A model generated the notes under the pieces. It was given only the letters and a program-made list of their open reading frames with translations, ran no database searches and had not been told where the DNA came from. A DNA stretch of 64,000 bases from Leptospira sp. WS92.C1. GTDB taxonomy: Bacteria; Spirochaetota; Leptospiria; Leptospirales; Leptospiraceae. Positions 1-13,930 of this stretch are shown one piece after another. The stretch is from assembly GCF_040833975.1 (NCBI RefSeq), contig NZ_CP162131.1, positions 231,001 to 295,000 of the forward strand, written 5' to 3'. The position numbers and the translations under genes are program-made. The first letter of the stretch is position 1. Every line of letters starts with the position of its first letter.

Positions 1-93
1 TTCATGACTCAAGATTGCGGGATCGAGTCTGCACATTTTAAATTCCAGTTCAAACAAGTCGTCACTCAGATCGGAATGTTTTTTAACGGATAG
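1..93 (+). pseudogene. C-terminal tail of an unidentified reading frame cut by the window edge
   Basis: The first 30 codons are open and end in TAG at 91-93. The stretch CGIESAHFKF is loosely like the CAIESTQFKF segment just after the YREK signature of the IS4-type transposase at 8484-9902. It may therefore be the relic of an IS4-like gene. The match is short and could be chance. Confidence 0.25.
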
Positions 94-113
94 AATACAA
101 AAAAAATTTTATC

Positions 114-181
114 ATTTATTCAACAAAACGGTTTAATACTTGACTTTGAAATACTTTGTGATTTATTCAACTAAATGGTTG
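114..181 (+). promoter_or_regulatory. Candidate promoter and duplicated ArsR operator
   Basis: The 11-mer ATTTATTCAAC occurs at 114-124 and again at 161-171. Each copy runs into an imperfect palindrome with arms CAAC...GTT; the second is CAACTAAATGGTTG at 168-181 and overlaps the ATG at 175. A TTGACT -35-like hexamer lies at 140-145 with a weak -10 (TATTCA) at 164-169. That would place the transcript start close to the ATG. No Shine-Dalgarno precedes it, so the message could be leaderless. Autorepression by the adjacent ArsR protein is inferred from the layout. Confidence 0.45.
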
Positions 182-555
182 GATTATCTAAAAACGAACA
201 AAAGCTGGATCGTGTGTTTGCAGCGCTGTCCGATCATTCAAGACGGCAAATGCTCGCACGTATGCGAGAACGTTCGCTTACTATTTCAGAATTAGCAGCG
301 CCTTTTTCCATGTCATTCGCGGGGGTTGCCAAACATATCGATGTTCTATCTGCTGCGGGTCTTGTGCGCAAGGTGCGCGATCCGGAAGACGGTCGCAGTT
401 TTCGTCTTGAATTGCAAAAAAGTGCGCTTTCCGAAGCTTCCGCCTGGCTTTCTTATCATCAGGAATTCTGGACAAACAAACTCGATAAACTCGAAACCTT
501 TATAGAGGAGCAAGATCATGACCACAGAGGTCCTAAGAATCGAAAAAAAAATTAA
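175..555 (+). CDS. ArsR/SmtB-type winged-helix repressor (AHSA1-associated)
   Basis: This 126-residue protein has the ArsR winged-helix layout: FAALSDHSRRQMLARM at the N-terminus, then a recognition helix region around residues 41-65 (ISELAAPFSMSFAGVAKHI) and VLSAAGLV. No metal-binding CxC motif is seen. It belongs to the subgroup commonly encoded next to AHSA1/SRPBCC proteins, so its ligand is unlikely to be arsenic. The gene overlaps the next gene by 38 nt, which implies coupled translation. A close relative with the same partner order lies at 39506-39877. The start is the ATG inside the candidate operator. Confidence 0.85.
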   Translation: MVGLSKNEQKLDRVFAALSDHSRRQMLARMRERSLTISELAAPFSMSFAGVAKHIDVLSAAGLVRKVRDPEDGRSFRLELQKSALSEASAWLSYHQEFWTNKLDKLETFIEEQDHDHRGPKNRKKN

Positions 556-991
556 CGCCGAACCGACTCGACTCTTTCGAGCCTGGCTAAAAGCAGAAGA
601 ATTCTCTCGCTGGTTTTTGTCTGGAGATCTCGTTGGGATCGAATCGGTCAAGATGGATCCTCGTCCCGGTGGTCGGTTTCAAATCAATATGATACTCAAC
701 GGCCAAATACTTCCGCATGTGGGCGAGTATCTTGTAATCGAAGAGCCAACAAAACTCGTCTTCACCTGGCGTTCGCATGCGACTAAAAACTTAGATACTC
801 TTGTTACAGTTATTTTTACCGCTCTTTTGGAAGTCACGGGTAAAGGTTCCAAGAATACGATTCACAAACCGCAGACGTTAGTGACTTTGATTCATGAACG
901 CCTGGAGAGTGGCACCGAAATCGAAATGCATCACTATGGTTGGACAAATATTCTCATCGGCCTCGAAAAATGGCACTCTGAGGAAGAATAA
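518..991 (+). CDS. AHSA1/SRPBCC-domain protein
   Basis: A 157-residue START/SRPBCC helix-grip protein of the AHSA1 (activator of Hsp90 ATPase homologue) family. It opens with the typical LRIEKKINAEPTRLFRAWL and has WFLSGD, a PGGRFQINM turn and a C-terminal GWTNILIGLEKW helix. Such proteins bind small hydrophobic ligands; no reaction can be assigned here. The start lies inside the end of the repressor gene and is preceded by GAGGAG, so the two are probably co-translated. Around residues 105-120 the sequence is less typical of the family than the rest. Confidence 0.8.
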   Translation: MTTEVLRIEKKINAEPTRLFRAWLKAEEFSRWFLSGDLVGIESVKMDPRPGGRFQINMILNGQILPHVGEYLVIEEPTKLVFTWRSHATKNLDTLVTVIFTALLEVTGKGSKNTIHKPQTLVTLIHERLESGTEIEMHHYGWTNILIGLEKWHSEEE

Positions 992-1039
992 AATAACGTC
1001 TTTACCGACAAAGTCGAACAACAAAAAAAGGAGTACAAC

Positions 1040-1510
1040 ATGAATGGAATCTATCACAAAATAGGCATTCGTGCCGGAACTGAAAAAATCATCAACGCAC
1101 TGACTACAAAAACGGGTCTTGCTGGATGGTGGACTCAAGAAGTTACGGGATCATTCTCTGGGGGAACGTCCTCAGTGGGTGAATCGATCCGATTTGATTT
1201 CGGGCACAAAGCAAGTATGGAAATGAAAGTCCAAGAGCTTGCACCACAACGTGTCCTTTGGGAATGTATTTCAGGACCGGAAGACTGGATCGGTTCTCAT
1301 ATCGACTTTAAACTCAATGCAAGCACGGCACCGGACGGAATCGCTATGACGATCATTCATTTTAGACATCAGGACTGGAAAAATGAAAGCGAATTTACTG
1401 CGCATTGCAGCATGAAATGGGCGACTTTTCTGCTCAGCCTGAGAAATCTCATCGAAAACGGCCAGGGCCAACCCGCACCGGATGATGTGAAGATCGATGA
1501 TATGAATTGA
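1040..1510 (+). CDS. Second AHSA1/SRPBCC-domain protein
   Basis: A 156-residue SRPBCC protein. YHKIGIRAGTEKIINALT is the N-terminal strand and helix, GLAGWWTQEVTG the conserved tryptophan turn, and KWATFLLSLRNLIENG the C-terminal ligand-covering helix. A strong AAGGAG lies eight bases before the ATG, and the gene follows the previous one by 48 nt, so it is likely the third gene of the ArsR operon. A hairpin follows its stop codon. The ligand is unknown. Confidence 0.8.
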   Translation: MNGIYHKIGIRAGTEKIINALTTKTGLAGWWTQEVTGSFSGGTSSVGESIRFDFGHKASMEMKVQELAPQRVLWECISGPEDWIGSHIDFKLNASTAPDGIAMTIIHFRHQDWKNESEFTAHCSMKWATFLLSLRNLIENGQGQPAPDDVKIDDMN

Positions 1511-1519
1511 TGATTTCTG

Positions 1520-1548
1520 TGCGCGGAGTTGTCAAACAACGTCGCGCA
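1520..1548 (+). terminator. Hairpin after the ArsR-AHSA1 operon
   Basis: TGCGCG at 1520-1525 pairs with CGCGCA at 1543-1548, and an inner GTTG pairs with CAAC. No T-run follows, so this may be a weak or factor-dependent terminator. Confidence 0.4.
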
Positions 1549-1892
1549 TCTCAATATCATTCACAATGGCTCATACTGCGACAAAGAGCGAGAAGCAGAA
1601 GTTAAACGCCGTTGACATTCGTAAGTAATGGTAACAAAGTTTCAGCGTTTATCATATGATACTGCCCGGCGAGTTGAGTAAACATTACATTTGGTATTGC
1701 CTTTGCCGGAATCGACATCAATCATATCCAGTTATTGTTGGACCAAGGAGATTTACACGAGGGTCAGCCAGATCCGGCTCATCGAAGTAATAAGCCCTTT
1801 CGACCTCCTGAACATTAAAGAAGATGAATCGTTTATACGACATTTGTCGACACTTACTCTGTGTGATATAATGAAAAAAATGTGGGAAAAGT
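1549..1892. other. Intergenic region without a supported gene
   Basis: A 71-codon frame opening with TTG at 1691 runs to 1906 and overlaps the next gene. Its peptide is not recognisable and it has no ribosome-binding site. It is not called as a gene. Confidence 0.4.
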
Positions 1893-2768
1893 ATGACTCA
1901 AAATAAGGTCCTTTTTAGCGGAATCCTTTGTATTCTGATTACGATACAACCTATTTTTGCAGACGAGCTGTATTCGACTGAAGCAAGAGCGGCGAACTCC
2001 GCTTCTTTCGGTAAGTTAGAAAAGCAATTCAACATGTCTGATGAAGCTAAAGCAATTAGAAATGCCCACGGTGCCAATATTGATCGGCTGAAATCCGCTC
2101 TTAAAGCCGTAGACCTTCAGATCCATTGGGTAACGGAAAATTTGGCGAATGCCAATACGCCGAATTACAAAAAGATATGTATTACAAGAAATTTTCCCAC
2201 ACTGAAAACCTCTGTCATACCGGAGAGAGATTTCGGTCAAGGCGCACTTACCTACGGTGTTACGTTTGACTTGGCTCTCATTGGCCCGGGACTATTCAAA
2301 CTCGTTGACAATCAAGGACAAATCATATTCCGACGTTTGGGGAGCTTCAAAATCAGCAGCGAGCGATATTTGGTAGATTTAAGAGGCAATATATTGCTTC
2401 CAAAAATTCAAATTCCATTGAATATCGAAGAGGATACATTCTCTGTATCCGACCAAGGTATCATCACGATGATGGACAAGAATAGAAAAAAAATAGTAAT
2501 CGGAGCTTTTCAAATATTTGAACCTTTATTGCCCGAAAAGCTTCGTTATAATGAGGAATGCGACTGCTTTCAAACCCGTTTAAAAGATACAGATACGATT
2601 GAATCTGCGCTACGGATCTTGGAAACAGTCAAAATCATTCAGGGGTATGTTGAAATGAGTAACGTCATTGCAGAGGAACAACTATCGAGTCTTTTTGCGA
2701 TCCTCACGCATAGAACAACCTTATCAAAAGCTTTAAGGCTACTACAAAACCCCGACGACCGATGGTAA
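1893..2768 (+). CDS. FlgG/FlgF-like flagellar rod-family protein with signal peptide
   Basis: A 291-residue protein with three features of the flagellar rod/hook family. NLANANTPNYKK (about residues 84-95) is the N-terminal rod motif. The stretch from about residue 125 (FDLALIGPGLFKLVDNQG, then RRLGSFKIS and LVDLRGNILLP) matches the FlgG core. GYVEMSNVIAEEQLSSLFAIL near residue 250 is the C-terminal coiled-coil motif. Unusually, it begins with a Sec signal peptide (hydrophobic residues 6-23, likely cleavage after IFA). Rod proteins normally leave by the flagellar type III apparatus without a Sec signal. No other flagellar gene is nearby. It may be a divergent paralogue with a periplasmic role. 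Confidence 0.7.
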   Translation: MTQNKVLFSGILCILITIQPIFADELYSTEARAANSASFGKLEKQFNMSDEAKAIRNAHGANIDRLKSALKAVDLQIHWVTENLANANTPNYKKICITRNFPTLKTSVIPERDFGQGALTYGVTFDLALIGPGLFKLVDNQGQIIFRRLGSFKISSERYLVDLRGNILLPKIQIPLNIEEDTFSVSDQGIITMMDKNRKKIVIGAFQIFEPLLPEKLRYNEECDCFQTRLKDTDTIESALRILETVKIIQGYVEMSNVIAEEQLSSLFAILTHRTTLSKALRLLQNPDDRW

Positions 2769-3155
2769 TTCGCATCACTCCGTCACTCGCAACAAAATTT
2801 ACCTGCTTGCGTCGTTGCGGTATGTGGTCAAACGTGATCTTGGTTTAGTCGGGCTTTTAAATCATTTTTGTCAGGTAAATTCAACATGAGTCGACATTGT
2901 CTCAAAGGGATGACGGAAAAACGGGTAAGGACGGAGCGAGGCAAGGAGAAATTTCGGATCTGTTTTTCTGAGCTGACTCACTTGATTTCTAATTCAAGGA
3001 TTAAGGATAGTGTCCGTAAAGTTTCGCACAAATGAGAACTTGAGAAGAGCTCACCTCAGTCGATCAAGCCATGATCTTTAAAGTTTTTAACTCTTTTAAC
3101 TTGTAATAGTTAAGAGTTGATCTTACACTCCTTAAAATAAATAAGGAGAAAAAAG

Positions 3156-6884
<3,729 letters not shown>

Positions 6885-6936
6885 GGAGAGCCTTCTCTTT
6901 GATTCTTAAATGTGCGAAAGATTGAGGACGTTATCT

Positions 6937-7019
6937 CAGTGCATGCGAAAATGTCGAAGAAAAACGCAAAAAATATCCCCAAATGAGCGTTTTGCAAGGT
7001 CGAATAGCGACCGTTAAGC
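6937..7019 (-). repeat. Partial attC-like repeat truncated by IS256-type A
   Basis: On the minus strand it begins GCTTAAC (complement of GTTAAGC at 7013-7019), which fits the RYYYAAC end of integron attC sites. A small hairpin GGTCG/CGACC follows. The other end is missing at the IS border (6936). It lies just downstream of the minus-strand gene at 7040-7660. Confidence 0.4.
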
Positions 7020-7039
7020 GCAGTCGGCTATAACATTAT

Positions 7040-7660
7040 TTATTCAATTGATAAATCAACGCGAATTTTACTATCTATTAGTAAATCATTAGTATTTATA
7101 ATTTTTACAAGTGTTTCGTGATAATGATTTACATTATTCGTGGACATTCGTGCTAATTCTTTCAGTTTTATATTTATAGTATCTGTAATAGAAATATAGA
7201 AAACATTGTTATCATTATAAAATCGTATTTTGTTTATATTCATGTTGTTGTTATAAATATGAGAAAAAACAGTATTAATATTTGATAAATTGCATGAATA
7301 GTAAATTGATTGTAAAATAGATCCGTTTTTCAATAAGTTTTCTATAAACCTGCTGTACGATTCTATATTCAAAAGAATCCAGTTTGTTGTCCAAGTTTGA
7401 TTAAATGATAAGCTAATTAATGCAGATTCTGTCCAGTTTAGTTGTTTAAAACTTTTTGGCATACTATCGACATGGCCACCGCAGTTAGGAATTTCTAATT
7501 TTCCAGTATTTAATTGAAAATTGTATTCAAGAATAAAATAAAATAATTTATTACAACGATCATTGTATACATTTACTGGCTCATCGAAAAATTGAACATA
7601 TTCTCGATTTTCAATAATATTAACATTATTACAAGTTATTATAGGATATATATTACTCAT
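7040..7660 (-). CDS. Hypothetical protein in an attC-like cassette
   Basis: A 206-residue AT-rich gene, rich in Asn, Ile and Tyr, with no signal peptide or membrane segment and no family I recognise. It sits alone between attC-like repeats: the recombination-core GTTAAGC is 44 bases upstream of its ATG on the minus strand, and another core lies 20 bases past its stop. This spacing is what a single-gene integron cassette looks like. Its low GC compared with neighbours supports acquisition. Confidence 0.6.
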   Translation of the reverse strand: MSNIYPIITCNNVNIIENREYVQFFDEPVNVYNDRCNKLFYFILEYNFQLNTGKLEIPNCGGHVDSMPKSFKQLNWTESALISLSFNQTWTTNWILLNIESYSRFIENLLKNGSILQSIYYSCNLSNINTVFSHIYNNNMNINKIRFYNDNNVFYISITDTINIKLKELARMSTNNVNHYHETLVKIINTNDLLIDSKIRVDLSIE

Positions 7661-7703
7661 ACATTCTTTTTATCTATAATTAATTTACAGAACTGACAAT
7701 TTC

Positions 7704-7889
7704 GCTTAACGAAGGAGGTTTCTCGACGTTGACGGCCACAGCACTTTTGCACGAAGGGTCGCGAACTTCCCTCACTGAAAATCCCTTCTATTACTATTTA
7801 ACCAAGTTCGCGAAGCGATGTGCCGGAGATCGTAGTGAGTCCGAACGGGAACCGTGAGTGATAAACGAAGCGGCAAGCCGCAGTTAGAC
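7704..7889 (-). repeat. attC-like repeat, 186 bp
   Basis: The ends GCTTAAC (7704-7710) and GTTAGAC (7883-7889) fit the RYYYAAC/GTTRRRY pair. Inside are imperfectly complementary arms, including GGAAGTTCGCG and CGCGAACTTGG on the minus strand. Segments TTCTCGACGTTG, TTGCACGA and GCGATGTGCCG recur with small changes in the repeat at 61138-61317, 53 kb away. Confidence 0.55.
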
Positions 7890-8147
7890 GGTCGTTTTTG
7901 CCCAATCAATATCAAACTGCATCGCGGGGACTGCTTGGGGGTCAAAAAACATACATCGCAGGAAATAGTAACTTTTGAACTTAATAGTTTTTCTTGGAAG
8001 GAAAAACCAAAGCAGAAAGACCCTAACAGCAATTACCTAATCTTTGGAATAAAAGTCAAGTCAGTCTAGTAAGGAGAAACAATCCGGAATTTCCCCTTGC
8101 CCCGCTTCGTCCCCGCGCCGTTTTCCGTTATCCCATGGGCAAATGTC
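7890..8147. other. Short spacer between attC-like repeats
   Basis: This is cassette-sized (about 260 bp) but has no convincing gene. A 71-codon frame from 7854 begins inside the preceding repeat, has no ribosome-binding site and is not recognisable. Confidence 0.4.
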
Positions 8148-8231
8148 GCATAACGACCAGAGTTTACCGACATCGCTGGGCCGGAGCGTGCTTGTAGTTA
8201 CCCCACTTAAAACCGTACATCGCAGTTAGCT
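8148..8231 (-). repeat. Short attC-like repeat, degenerate
   Basis: It is bounded by GCATAAC (8148-8154) and GTTAGCT (8225-8231) and shares the CATCGCAGTTAG ending style of the longer repeats. The outer cores deviate from the strict attC consensus, so the call is tentative. Confidence 0.3.
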
Positions 8232-8253
8232 CCTAAGCAATAGGAGTAATGCT

Positions 8254-8427
8254 ATGAATAGTACTATTATTAATGACACGGTTCACGTAATCACCTCTAC
8301 CCAGCGAAGAAGAAGATGGTCTTCGATGGAAAAGGAACAGATAGTAAAAGAGACATTTGAACCTGGAAATTCGGTTTCTTTAGTTGCGAGAAAGTATAAT
8401 ATAGCCCCCAGTCAACTCTTCCCATAA
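8254..8427 (+). pseudogene. IS66-type TnpA (OrfA) remnant
   Basis: The 57 residues include RRRRWSSMEKEQIVKETFEP and SLVARKYNIAPSQLF, the N-terminal helix-turn-helix of IS66-family TnpA. The frame stops exactly where the IS4-type element begins (8423). TAGGAG precedes the ATG. The rest of IS66 is absent on the far side of the IS4 element, so more than simple insertion has happened. Confidence 0.75.
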
Positions 8428-9910
8428 CCTTACCCACAAGTTAAAAAAACTAGCTTTTTTAGGCCATTGTTGCTTTTCTTTCCTTGGGCCTAAAGATGAT
8501 CACTAAACATTGGAGTAGTACGCTCGAAACGGATTTAGATTGGATTGAAGAAGAATTTCTGTCTCTTAGCTTGGGGGACAAGAGACTTAATAAACGATTA
8601 AAGAAAATTATCGGATCGATGTGTAACCAAACGGGCTCAAGCCTACCTGATGTTTTTGGTAATTGGTCGGGAACAAAAGCCGCCTATCGTTTTTTCTCGA
8701 ACCCGAAAGTATCTCCGGATGAAATTATTGCTCCACATTCCAGAGCGACTAAAAAGCGTCTTGAAAAACAAGAAACGATTTTGGTGTTAAGCGACACAAC
8801 GGAAATTTATTATCGAAATAGAAACCGAATCGAAGGTTTAGGGCCGATGAATTCCAACTTGGATCAGGGGCTTCTTTTACATCCTTCAATTGCATTTACC
8901 ACAGACGGAATCCCTTTAGGAATTTTAGATTTTAAAATGTGGACTCGCTTGAAATTAGGCTCTAAACATTTACCAAGAGATGTAAGAAAGAGAACTCCTA
9001 TTGAAAATAAGGAAAGTATAAAGTGGATTCAAGGCTACAGAACAACATGCGAATTTTCTAAAGAATCCGATGCAAAATACATATTCATCTGTGATAGAGA
9101 AGCAGATATTTTCGAACTATTTCAGGAACATATAGAGGTAGGAGAAAACGCTCCAGATCTGCTTATACGTGCGGTTTATGACAGAAAGATCGAGGGCGGT
9201 GATTATTCTTGGTCCTATCTTGAAACCTTAGAGCCGGTTGATATATATACAATCTCTGTTCCAAGAAAGAAAGGAAAGAAAGCAAGAGACGCTAAAATCG
9301 AGCTTCGATTTGAAAAATTATCAATAAAGCCCCCTCGATATAAAAAATTGGAAAATATAGATATGTATGCGGTATCCGCAACTGAGATTGACGGATCAGA
9401 AGACGAAACAATTCAGTGGAAATTTTTAACAACAATTCCAATTAGAACTTCTGAAGATGCGAAGAACGTAATCTCTTACTATAAAAGTCGTTGGGGAATC
9501 GAAGTCTATTTCAAGATATTAAAATCTGGATGTGCAATCGAATCCACTCAATTCAAATTTGGCGATCGATTCAAGGCTTGTATTGCCATTAGCGCAATCG
9601 TCTCTTGGCGCGTAATGATGTTAACATTCTTAGGAAGGAATGTCCACGGATTAAAAGCTTCCATCATGTTTGAACCATTTGAATGGAAAGGCGCTTACTG
9701 CCGACTTTACGAAACTCCTCAACCACCAAAACAAGAACCTGATTTAGGCACTGTTTTAGAATGGATTGCAAAGTTAGGCGGACACTTAGGGCGGAAATCA
9801 GACTCACCGCCTGGACCTCTCACAATATTCAAAGGATTAATGAGAGTTATAGATCTCGGATTTATGTTTAAATTACTCACGCAGGATTTAACTTGTGGGT
9901 AAGGTTATGC
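8423..9910 (+). mobile_element. IS4-family element, Tn5/IS50-like
   Basis: This 1488-bp element is bounded by a perfect inverted repeat CATAACCTTACCCACAAGTT at 8423 and its complement ending at 9910. One long transposase gene fills it. No target duplication is visible, and the interrupted IS66 frame does not resume, so a deletion or recombination accompanied it. Confidence 0.92.
8484..9902 (+). CDS. IS4-family transposase (Tn5-like)
   Basis: A 472-residue transposase. The N-terminal DNA-binding region resembles Tn5 Tnp (LGDKRLNKRL, SLPDVFGNWSGTKAAYRFF, APHSRATKKR). Catalytic residues are Asp in ILVLSDTTEIYYR, Asp in FICDREADIFELF, and Glu of the YREK signature YKSRWGIEVYFKILKSG. The C-terminus has the Tn5-like dimerisation region (LGTVLEWIAKLGGHLGR). 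Length is normal and the frame intact. Confidence 0.92.
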   Translation: MGLKMITKHWSSTLETDLDWIEEEFLSLSLGDKRLNKRLKKIIGSMCNQTGSSLPDVFGNWSGTKAAYRFFSNPKVSPDEIIAPHSRATKKRLEKQETILVLSDTTEIYYRNRNRIEGLGPMNSNLDQGLLLHPSIAFTTDGIPLGILDFKMWTRLKLGSKHLPRDVRKRTPIENKESIKWIQGYRTTCEFSKESDAKYIFICDREADIFELFQEHIEVGENAPDLLIRAVYDRKIEGGDYSWSYLETLEPVDIYTISVPRKKGKKARDAKIELRFEKLSIKPPRYKKLENIDMYAVSATEIDGSEDETIQWKFLTTIPIRTSEDAKNVISYYKSRWGIEVYFKILKSGCAIESTQFKFGDRFKACIAISAIVSWRVMMLTFLGRNVHGLKASIMFEPFEWKGAYCRLYETPQPPKQEPDLGTVLEWIAKLGGHLGRKSDSPPGPLTIFKGLMRVIDLGFMFKLLTQDLTCG

Positions 9911-9994
9911 AATGAGGGAGGGGGCACCGCGGATTTTACAGAGGATTGTAGGAACTTTGCGAAAAAATCTGACGATCTTTAAAAATCGAAAATT

Positions 9995-10999
9995 CTATCT
10001 CGATTTAAACGAGGTGACCGCCTTTGCCCAATCCCTTTTGAGATATTCTAAAATTTTTTCCTTATTCAATCGAGCGTCCTGTTTTCCAAGTTCATACGCT
10101 CTTCGGACTCCGATCGGATCCGTATAATCAAAGGAAGTGATTGGCAACGCCTCGGAAGGTCTTTGCAAATAACATCTTTCCAAAAGTTTCGGATCCTTTC
10201 CAACGATCGTAGTCGATTCAAAATAGACTCCGATCGTTTTTCGATCGGGTGGAAATGTTTCCAAAAGTAGATTGTTGGTGAGTCCACCGTCGAGATAATA
10301 TTCTTTCCCGTGACTTTGAACGGAAACAACCGGAGGAACCGAAGAAGAATTGAGTATGATCTGTTCTACCGATTCCGGATCTTCAAAGTCCTTTTCCGTA
10401 AATAATACTTCTTTCATATTCCAATTTCTGAGTACTCTTTGCATTCTTTCGGTATTGATCCCTCGACCACGATCGATCTCATCCTCTAAAAATGCCTTTG
10501 CCGTTTCGGCGATCAATCTTGCAAGACGGAACTTATTCTTAAACGAATCTTCTTTGGGAATGGCTCTTAACGTATGTATAAATACTTTCGTGCCTGATTT
10601 TAGGATTTTCTCGAAATCCATTCCAAATCGAATCGTCTTTCGATACATTTCTTCGTGCGGGAATGCTCTTTCTCCCTTAAAAAGTCGACTTAGATAAAAG
10701 TTTGCAGGATTTTTTCGAACGATGTTTTCAAAAAAGACCACACATTCCTCTTCACCCCCGCTGATGAGACAAAGAACCATAGCGGCTCCCGCGGATACAC
10801 CAGAGACTTCCCGAAATTTCAAACCCCAGGACTTGAGCTCATGGCCAAAACCCAATCCGTAAAAGGCCTTACAACCTCCCCCCGCGATCGCTAAACAAAT
10901 TTCATTTTCCAACCAAAGACCTTGGAACGCTTCCCCCAATCTCGTTGGGGATTCTTGTTTTCTCTCAAACGCAATGGAATCGTCTAAAACTGGCGGCAT
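9995..10999 (-). CDS. Patatin-like phospholipase
   Basis: A 334-residue patatin-domain acyl hydrolase. The oxyanion loop AIAGGGCKAFYGLG lies at residues 37-50, the nucleophile elbow GVSAG puts Ser at 69, and YLDGGLTNN gives the catalytic Asp at 237. No signal peptide is present, so it is cytosolic or exported by another route. It probably hydrolyses phospholipid or lipid esters; the substrate is unknown. It stands alone between an IS4 element and an empty 560-bp region. Confidence 0.88.
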   Translation of the reverse strand: MPPVLDDSIAFERKQESPTRLGEAFQGLWLENEICLAIAGGGCKAFYGLGFGHELKSWGLKFREVSGVSAGAAMVLCLISGGEEECVVFFENIVRKNPANFYLSRLFKGERAFPHEEMYRKTIRFGMDFEKILKSGTKVFIHTLRAIPKEDSFKNKFRLARLIAETAKAFLEDEIDRGRGINTERMQRVLRNWNMKEVLFTEKDFEDPESVEQIILNSSSVPPVVSVQSHGKEYYLDGGLTNNLLLETFPPDRKTIGVYFESTTIVGKDPKLLERCYLQRPSEALPITSFDYTDPIGVRRAYELGKQDARLNKEKILEYLKRDWAKAVTSFKSR

Positions 11000-11561
11000 C
11001 GAATTCTCCGGAAATACATTTTACCATTCTTTGACTGCGGGTGTTTGTAGCGAAAGAAATTATTGGGAAGTCCCCCAAGATTTCTTTTCGCCCTCATTCA
11101 CAAACGAACAGAGTTCTTTATAAGAACCTGTCCCAAAGGGTCGCTTTCGCTGAACTCAACACCTCGCTCTTGAATGCTGATCCTGAGCTACGACCCGTAG
11201 GGAGTCGCTCATTGAGTTTTCGAGAAGCGTTCATTGAGTTTCACTGGATCCCCTCCGGTGGGGGAGGAAGAACGCGCACCGCAATGCGATCCTGTTTTGT
11301 GACCCACTGTAAATTCAAAAGAATGTTCCGATTCTTGAATATTGCAATGAGCAACAGAGGATTGTATTTTTATAACTAACTTCGAACAGAGAGATCGATT
11401 CTCGTTTTTTTTGAATGAAATTTTCATTTACAAATGCGACAGCGATTGAGGTAAAAATTATACATAGTTGCGATCGCAGACAACAACATTGAGTTCAAGC
11501 GCGGATGCGCTTTTTTAGAATCGATTTGTAAACGTATCGTCCAAAATGATAAAGAAAATTT
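11000..11561. other. Intergenic region
   Basis: No supported gene. It contains small inverted repeats such as CTACG/CGTAG near 11190-11200 and CCTCC/GGAGG near 11252-11268. A GC-richer part (about 11100-11300) gives way to an AT-rich part. Confidence 0.4.
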
Positions 11562-12986
<1,425 letters not shown>

Positions 12987-13654
12987 CGATTTACCTTAAA
13001 TCTATTCTTTTCTATTTTTCACCCAGAAAGGCAATCCAATTCCGTTTTTTCATACACAGTTTGTATCATTCTTTGCGATTCGATTTAAATCCGGTTTTTT
13101 CTCTATCTGAGATTAAAACTGAGAATCGAAAATGTATTCTCCGTGTTTTTTCTTTGACTTCGATTTATCCTTTGTATCTTTCTCCGGATTGTTTTTTTCA
13201 GGCGGTGACTCGGGTTTAAGACTTGAAGTTTTTGGCGGTGGTTCCTTGGTTTCCGGATTTTCCTTGGGTGCTGTTTTCGGTTCCTGGTTTTTTTCGGTCA
13301 AATCACTTTTCTTGAATAGAGGACAATACACTTCCACAGTCTTTGTGGTATAAAGCGGTCCCACCGTAAAGTGGACAACCGAATCCCAGATCGAGGTTAC
13401 GATTCGAACCTCTCCCGGTTGCTCCTGACAAGATGCCTCCTCACTGTCCGAAATCGCATAGATTCCGAACAGAGTGTTCGCCTGTTTGTTTCTTTTTTCG
13501 GGTGGTGGCGGCGCGTGAGAAAGAGAGATCGGCTTTACGGTTTCCTTATGAATGATCACCGTAGAATGACAACTCACCCAAAATATAAAAAGGAAGAATG
13601 GAGTTCCCCCGATTTAGTGGACACGTCTATGCAACAATAAAGGATGAAAAAAGC

Positions 13655-13930
13655 ATGTCCCGTAAATCCCAATATGATGAAGAATTTCAAAAGAATGCAG
13701 TCGACCTTTTGCTCAAGACAAGTAAGTCCTTAGGCCAACTATCGAATGATTTAGGTGTATCGATAAATACGCTAAGAAATTGGAAGAAGAAATATCTGAC
13801 GGATGAGGGTCCGTTCAAAGATGCGCTTCAGGACAAAGTAGATCGCCTCGAAAAACAGTTAGCGGAAGTGACGGAGGAGAGGGAGATCCTAAAAAAGTCC
13901 GTGGCCATCTTCTTGAAACCCCGCAGTTGA
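13655..13930 (+). CDS. IS3 OrfA
   Basis: A 91-residue helix-turn-helix protein (QLSNDLGVSINTLRNWKKKYL) followed by a leucine-zipper coiled coil (DRLEKQLAEVTEEREILKK). A slippery A6G at 13891-13897 lies before its end. A -1 shift there opens straight into orfB, giving the usual OrfAB fusion. ATG 13655 is preferred because the upstream extension lies in the IS terminus. Confidence 0.88.
   Translation: MSRKSQYDEEFQKNAVDLLLKTSKSLGQLSNDLGVSINTLRNWKKKYLTDEGPFKDALQDKVDRLEKQLAEVTEEREILKKSVAIFLKPRS

Noticed and set aside
1691..1906. 71-codon frame overlapping the FlgG-like gene
   Set aside because: TTG start, no ribosome-binding site, no recognisable content, and overlap with a better gene.
7854..8069. 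71-codon plus-strand frame between attC-like repeats
   Set aside because: It begins inside the repeat, has no Shine-Dalgarno and looks unlike protein.
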